A stretch of 64,000 nucleotides of DNA from SZAS-79 sp963844255 (GTDB lineage: Bacteria > Pseudomonadota > Gammaproteobacteria > Burkholderiales > SG8-39). The notes under the pieces are model-generated. The model was given only the letters and a program-made list of their open reading frames with translations, was not told the origin of the DNA and made no database searches. The stretch lies in assembly GCA_963844255.1 (NCBI GenBank), contig CAWJNP010000077.1, positions 9,792 to 73,791 of the forward strand, given 5' to 3'. A program made the translations under genes and the position numbers. This document shows positions 60,084 to 64,000 of the stretch, piece by piece (position 1 is the stretch's first letter; every line of letters begins with the position of its first letter).

Positions 60084-61148
60084 ATGAAAATCAAGAAAGC
60101 CGTAGTGGTTGGGGCGCTCGGGGTGATCGGGCGGTACATCGTGGAGCGCCTGGCGGAACTGCCCGACTGGGAGGTGATTGGATTGTCGCGCCGCAAGGGC
60201 GAGGATCGCAGCCGGGTGCGCTATATCTCGGTCGACCTCCTGGATCCGGCCGACATGCAGGTAAAGCTCGCGCAGCTAGGAGAGACAACCCATATCTTCT
60301 ATTGCGCCTTCCAGGCCGACGGCACGAAGGCCGCGGACTATGCGCGCGGCGTCGGCACCAACCTCGCCATGCTGGTCAATGCGGTAGAGGCCATCGAGAA
60401 GACCTCTTCGGTACTCGAGCGTGTCGTGCTGGTGACCGGTACCAAATACTACGGCTCCCACCTTGGGCCGTTCCGCACGCCGGCCAGGGAAACCGATCCG
60501 CGGCACATGCCGCCGGACTTCTATTTCGACCAGATCGACTGGCTCACCGAAAAGCAGGCCGGCAAGGCCTGGACCTGGACCGAGCTTCGTCCGCAGACGC
60601 TGTGCGGCTTTGCGCCCGGTACCGCAATGAGCATCATCCCGGTCATCGCCGTGTATGCCGCGATATCGAAGGAACTGGGATTGCCGCTCAGATTTCCCGG
60701 GAAGCCGGGTGCCTACCGGTCGATCTATCAGGTCACGGAATCCGCACATATGGCGAACGCGGCGCTGTGGGCCGGGACCGATCCACGCTGCGCCAACCAG
60801 GCCTACAACATCACCAATGGGGACTACTTCCGCTGGGTGAACATCTGGCCGCGGATTGCGGAAGTGTTCGAGATGCCGTTTGCGGAGCCACAGACGATTT
60901 CCCTGGTATCCCACATGTCCGACAAGGCGCCGTTGTGGAAAGCCATGGTTGACAAGCACAAGCTGCAACCACACCGCTACGAGAACATCGTTGCTTGGCC
61001 GTTCGGCGACTATGTCTTCGGCTGCGACTGGGACGTCATGACCAGCACCACGAAATCAAGGTTGCACGGGTTTCATGACGTGGTGGACAGTGAAGAGATG
61101 TTCATGCGGCTGCTCGCACGTTATCGCAGCGAACGCATCGTTCCATAG
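60084..61148 (+). CDS. PRISE-like SDR (progesterone 5-beta-reductase / iridoid-synthase family)
   Basis: A 354-residue extended-type SDR counted from ATG 60084. The NAD(P) site is KAVVVGALGVIGRYIVERLA. The pattern VLVTGTKYYGSHLGPFRTPA and PDFYFDQIDWL match the distinctive VTGxKxYxGPF and FYYxxED-like motifs of the PRISE family, in which the first Tyr replaces the usual YxxxK arrangement. PRISE enzymes reduce activated C=C bonds of enones. Bacterial members exist but their substrates are mostly unknown. It is divergent from the DUF2126 gene. Confidence 0.85.
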   Translation: MKIKKAVVVGALGVIGRYIVERLAELPDWEVIGLSRRKGEDRSRVRYISVDLLDPADMQVKLAQLGETTHIFYCAFQADGTKAADYARGVGTNLAMLVNAVEAIEKTSSVLERVVLVTGTKYYGSHLGPFRTPARETDPRHMPPDFYFDQIDWLTEKQAGKAWTWTELRPQTLCGFAPGTAMSIIPVIAVYAAISKELGLPLRFPGKPGAYRSIYQVTESAHMANAALWAGTDPRCANQAYNITNGDYFRWVNIWPRIAEVFEMPFAEPQTISLVSHMSDKAPLWKAMVDKHKLQPHRYENIVAWPFGDYVFGCDWDVMTSTTKSRLHGFHDVVDSEEMFMRLLARYRSERIVP

Positions 61149-61167
61149 GCAGGAAATAGAACGTGAA

Positions 61168-61244
61168 TGGTCGGGGTGAGAGGATTTGAACCTCCGACTC
61201 CTGCGTCCCGAACGCAGTACTCTACCAGGCTGAGCTACACCCCG
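61168..61244 (-). tRNA. tRNA-Pro (anticodon CGG)
   Basis: The minus strand folds as a complete cloverleaf. The acceptor CGGGGTG (61244-61238) pairs with CACCCCG (61178-61172). The anticodon stem CTGCG/CGCAG carries loop TTCGGGA, giving anticodon CGG. The T arm contains GGTTCAAATCC, and CCA is encoded at the 3' end. Its position beside ispB is common in betaproteobacteria. Confidence 0.97.
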
Positions 61245-61356
61245 ATTGCGCGGCCCGATGCAATAACAACGGGATGAAACAAGGGCCACGAAAGGCCGCG
61301 GATTTTAGCAGAGAATCGGGAAGCGCTGCGCACACTTGTCCAGCCCCCGGTACATT

Positions 61357-62331
61357 TCACGTATCGCGAACCACGGAGTAGTCCGCCAGACCAACCAGGG
61401 CGGCCTTCGCCGGCGTCTGCGGCAATTCCCGGATTGCGGCGCAGGCACGCTCGGCTTCCTGGCGCGCAGCCTCTCGGGTGTACTCGAGCGCGCCGGTCGA
61501 ATTGATCGCTGCGACGACTTCCGAGAACGCTTCGCGCCCACCATGTTCGATTGCCTCGCGGACGATCGCGACCTGTGCAGCAGTTCCGGTTCGCATCGCG
61601 TGAATCAGCGGAAGCGTGGGTTTGCCCTCGGCCAGATCGTCCCCGACATTCTTGCCCGTCGTGGCCGCATCGCCGCTGTAATCGAGAACATCGTCAATCA
61701 GCTGGAACGCCGTCCCGATGTGCGTCCCGTAGTCGGCGAGCCCCTGCTCTAGGGTCGGAGACACGCCCGCCATCACACCCGCCAAGCGCGTGGCCGCCTC
61801 GAACAGCTTGGCGGTCTTGCGATGAATGACCTCGAGATACCGCACTTCATCCACTTCGGGATTGCGGATGTTGAGCAGCTGCAGCACCTCACCCTCGGCA
61901 ATCGTGTTGGTGGCTTCAGCCATCACTTCCATGACGCGCATGTTGTCGACGGTCACCATCATCTGGAAGGCGCGCGAGTACAGAAAATCGCCGACCAGCA
62001 CGCTGGCCGCATTGCCAAACGCCGCGTTCGCCGTCTGCCTGCCGCGCCGCAGCTCCGATTCGTCCACCACGTCGTCGTGGAGCAGCGTCGCGGTATGGAT
62101 GAACTCAATGACCGCCGCGAGTTCCAGTCGGGCGTTCCCGGTGAAACCGGCCGCGGCACAAGCCATCAGATGCAGTGCCGGGCGCAGGCGTTTTCCACCA
62201 CCCGCGACGATGTATTCGGCGACCTGGCGGATCAGAACAACGTCGGAATCAAGGCGCTGCTGATCGTCGGTCAGGCCGAGACTGGGCGGATCGGCATTGA
62301 TCTCGGCAATGATCTGCTGGATCAGGCGCAA
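61357..62331 (-). CDS. ispB: Octaprenyl/polyprenyl diphosphate synthase; N-terminus replaced at a suspected junction
   Basis: A trans-prenyltransferase. From LDSDVVLIRQVAEYIVAGGG (near 62260) to the end it is a normal IspB: GGKRLRPALHL, first Asp-rich motif LLHDDVVDESELRRGR, second FQLIDDVLDYSGD, and GKPTLPLIHAMRTG. It makes the ubiquinone side chain. The frame continues upstream to an ATG at 62331, but those ~23 residues (MRLIQQIIAEINADPPSLGL) do not resemble the N-terminus of this family and belong with the foreign-looking sequence to the right. The true gene therefore probably ends at about 62262 with its first ~20 codons missing. The rplU-rpmA genes usually found divergent from ispB are also absent. 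Confidence 0.9.
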   Translation of the reverse strand: MRLIQQIIAEINADPPSLGLTDDQQRLDSDVVLIRQVAEYIVAGGGKRLRPALHLMACAAAGFTGNARLELAAVIEFIHTATLLHDDVVDESELRRGRQTANAAFGNAASVLVGDFLYSRAFQMMVTVDNMRVMEVMAEATNTIAEGEVLQLLNIRNPEVDEVRYLEVIHRKTAKLFEAATRLAGVMAGVSPTLEQGLADYGTHIGTAFQLIDDVLDYSGDAATTGKNVGDDLAEGKPTLPLIHAMRTGTAAQVAIVREAIEHGGREAFSEVVAAINSTGALEYTREAARQEAERACAAIRELPQTPAKAALVGLADYSVVRDT

Positions 62332-63160
62332 CTCGCTACTGGTCAGCTCGCCAGCGGCGCGGGCCTGCTCAGTCCCGCGTTCAGTCCGGCCAGCACGTCC
62401 GGGTTTGAGAGGTTAAAGCTCCCGATTGAATGCTGCTCATGATCTCGTTAAACCGATTGGAGGGAGCGGCCGGCGCATTCAAGGTTCGACTCAGGCCGTC
62501 CTGAATGCCGTCTGCCGTGATGCTGGCCAGGGCGTCCTGATACGCCTGGGCATTCTTCAGCCCATCTTCCAGCCCCTTGCGGGTGGCGGCGGGCAGGGCT
62601 TGCCCCACCTTCCGAAGCCGGTAGGAACACCGTCTGCGTCATGACGGTGCCCAGGGCCGCTGGGTCCAGTTCCTCGTTTGCGAGCCTGCGTGAAGTCCCG
62701 AGCGCTGGCGATGGCTCGCGCTGTTTCCGCCCCGCCCGGCTGGCCCGTGGTGAAGCCAACCCCGTTACTGCTGGGGGCGTACCCGGCCTTGCTGGGGTCT
62801 TCGTAGGCGCTGACCCCCCTCCGCAATTCCGTCAGAAAGCTCCGCAGCTTCGCCAGCATCTTCGGGTCCACCACCCGCGTCATTTGGTCCACCACGGCGC
62901 TGATCTGCTCCTCGATGGTCCCGCCCAGCCCAGAGACGAACGCGTTGAAGCTGTCGTTCAGGGCGGTGGTCCCGGCGAGTTCGTTGATCCGGTCGATCAG
63001 CTGGCGGATAGCTTCGGCCGCGTCCTCTCCCCGCATGGCGGCGTCCATCGCGGCGTCCAGGGCCACCTGCAGGTTGTCCAGGGCCGCGTCGGTGTCGCCG
63101 AGTTCGCCAGTGGCGTGTGACCGCAAACGCGAGAGCAACCAAGCATGCTGGCCGAGGTCT
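62262..63160 (-). pseudogene. Alanine-rich, possibly phage-tail-like coding fragment broken by several frameshifts
   Basis: On the minus strand a protein-like signal hops between frames. It starts as LGDTDAALDNLQVALDAAMD and INELAGTTALNDSFNAFVSG (from about 63138). It shifts near 62690 to LANEELDPAALGTVMTQTVF, near 62620 to VGQALPAATRKGLEDGLKNA and NAPAAPSNRFNEIMSSIQSG, near 62410 to NPDVLAGLNAGLS, and near 62345 into the ispB frame. The Ala/Gln-rich helical character suggests the end of a phage tape-measure-like protein, but I cannot name it. The density of shifts points to poor sequence quality. Confidence 0.45.
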
Positions 63161-63795
63161 CCATGCTGCCATTACACATCATGACTTCACACTCATGCCA
63201 TTAACCCAGCTCGCAGTGAATACACTGAACAGATCTGCACAAACTGGAGCACATTCTCCCGCCAACCCCCACTCATCGCATCGCCGGCCACCTGCCGAGT
63301 GCACAGGGGCAGGCACGCGGATTACAGCAGGAGCCCAGTGGCGATGCAGCTCTTCTGGCATATGAGCACGCGCACATCTACCGGCAGGTCTGAGAGCACT
63401 GCCAGTGGCTCCCCAGCAGCTGTAGGGGGCCGCCGGGCGCACCTCAGCCACCCCAGCACGCCCCCCGGCCGCCGCAAGCTCGCACTGCGTCCGGCGCCAC
63501 CACCGAGCACACCCTGAGGCTCTGCTCCACAGCCGCCTTCCACACCACGCCGCCGCACACGCACTCCAGGTTGTGCGGGGGCATGTACAGCCCATCCCCC
63601 CATCCGCCGCTGCCGACGGTCCTGCCCTCCCGCGCCTCGCCGCAGCGCCCCCCGCACACGCAGGGCGGGGGCTCGGCCCCCCCCGCCCCCTCAGCGCTCC
63701 CCAGCAGGCCCAAGCACCGCCAGTACTGCTCCCCGCACGACCGGCACATGTCGTGGATCGGCGCGCGGCCGTCGCAATCCTCTAGGAGCAGAAGC
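63161..63795. other. C-rich segment without recognisable bacterial genes
   Basis: The plus strand is strongly C-rich with poly-C tracts, unlike the rest of the window. On the minus strand an open frame (about 63444-63800) encodes a Cys/Gly-rich stretch (DMCRSCGEQYWRCLGLLG, PPPCVCGGRCGEAREG). This resembles low-complexity algal or other eukaryotic protein more than bacterial coding, which is an inference from composition only. No start, stop or neighbour context supports a gene. Confidence 0.4.
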
Positions 63796-63798
63796 TGC

Positions 63799-64000
63799 CG
63801 CATCGCGCGCACTGCGGCGGCCGCGGTGAGCTGGTCGATTGTCGAACAGATCCACCACAAGCGGCCTTCGCTGCTGGGTGCGGTGACGGGCGCAGTGGCC
63901 GGTCTGGTTGCGATCACTCCGGCCTCTGGCTTTGCCTCGCCGATGACCTCGATCTACCTCGGCATCCTGGTTTCGCCGATCTGCTACTTCTTCGTCAGCT
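63799..64000 (+). CDS. Ammonium transporter (Amt), internal fragment
   Basis: The frame with codons starting at 63832 reads WSIVEQIHHKRPSLLGAVTG, then AVAGLVAITPASGFASP and YLGILVSPICYFFVS, up to the window edge. This is the conserved Amt/MEP helix pair with GAVAGLVAITPA. The preceding residues (RTAAAAVSW) may also belong. Everything before about 63799 does not, so the fragment has lost its N-terminal half at the junction; the 3' part lies beyond the window. Confidence 0.75.

Noticed and set aside
62262..63160. A genuine prophage integrated next to tRNA-Pro
   Set aside because: The tRNA lies on the other side of ispB, no integrase or attachment repeat is visible, the fragment is cut mid-gene at both ends, and it is fused in frame to ispB. 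A chimeric join explains it better.

Overview
The window is about 64 kb of GC-rich chromosomal DNA from a betaproteobacterium, probably an uncultured lineage in the Burkholderiales/Rhodocyclales/Nitrosomonadales range. The assignment rests on gene content and order rather than a database search: trxA-rho-rpmE2, orn-M48 peptidase-phhB-rsgA-CobD/CbiB-like-NUDIX, PhaM (a polyhydroxyalkanoate granule protein), an AlgP/H1-like lysine-rich protein, and tRNA-Pro beside ispB. I see no insertion sequence, integrase, CRISPR array or rRNA. Most of the window is ordinary core genome in short, often translationally coupled operons.

Layout from left to right. 1-981 is the 3' end of katG. 1137-4741 is a coupled pair: a large protein with a PhoU/DUF47-like C-terminus and a pyruvate-phosphate-dikinase-like protein lacking the PEP/pyruvate barrel. 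4738-12083 (minus) is a run of DUF427, AhpD-like, AddB-like nuclease, RecB/AddA-like helicase (frameshifted) and an exported methyltransferase. 12101-19289 holds a lipoprotein lipase, a class III adenylate cyclase, an ECF sigma/anti-sigma pair, a LysR/PNPOx-like divergent pair, an MXKDX repeat protein and a molybdoenzyme with its cytochrome b. 19387-21706 is a short cyanide-insensitive-type cytochrome bd oxidase. 21764-24528 carries fdxA, trxA, rho and rpmE2. 24632-36221 is housekeeping: a membrane glycosyltransferase, pgi, a D-lactate-dehydrogenase-like enzyme, RidA, orn, M48, phhB, rsgA, DUF2007, CobD/CbiB-like, NUDIX and quinone reductase. 36258-42771 has FIST, PhaM, a patatin, maeB and an aminotransferase. 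42812-49024 has a lytic transglycosylase, an H1-like gene with a homopolymer frameshift, DUF2442, and nrdB/nrdA behind paired NrdR-type boxes. 49135-59942 (minus) is one long same-strand block: a DUF2126 transglutaminase, an ATP-grasp/alpha-E fusion, a second transglutaminase, a PP0621-type zinc protein, pilS, pilR and ampD. 60084-62262 is a PRISE-like reductase, tRNA-Pro(CGG) and ispB.

The most interesting functional module is 52671-59942, the transglutaminase / circularly permuted ATP-grasp / alpha-E cluster. It belongs to a conserved gene neighbourhood predicted to make and process an amide-linked peptide, whose product is still unknown. The DUF47-like plus truncated-PPDK pair is the second candidate for undescribed biology.

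Two quality warnings matter to any user. First, four conserved genes (RecB-like, PhhB, H1-like, transglutaminase) each carry one small apparent frameshift, which is the pattern of residual assembly indels. Second, the last ~1.7 kb does not continue the genome. ispB loses its natural N-terminus near 62262, then comes an alanine-rich reading frame broken by several shifts, then a C-rich segment that does not look bacterial, then a fragment of an ammonium transporter. This looks like a composite or misassembled contig end.
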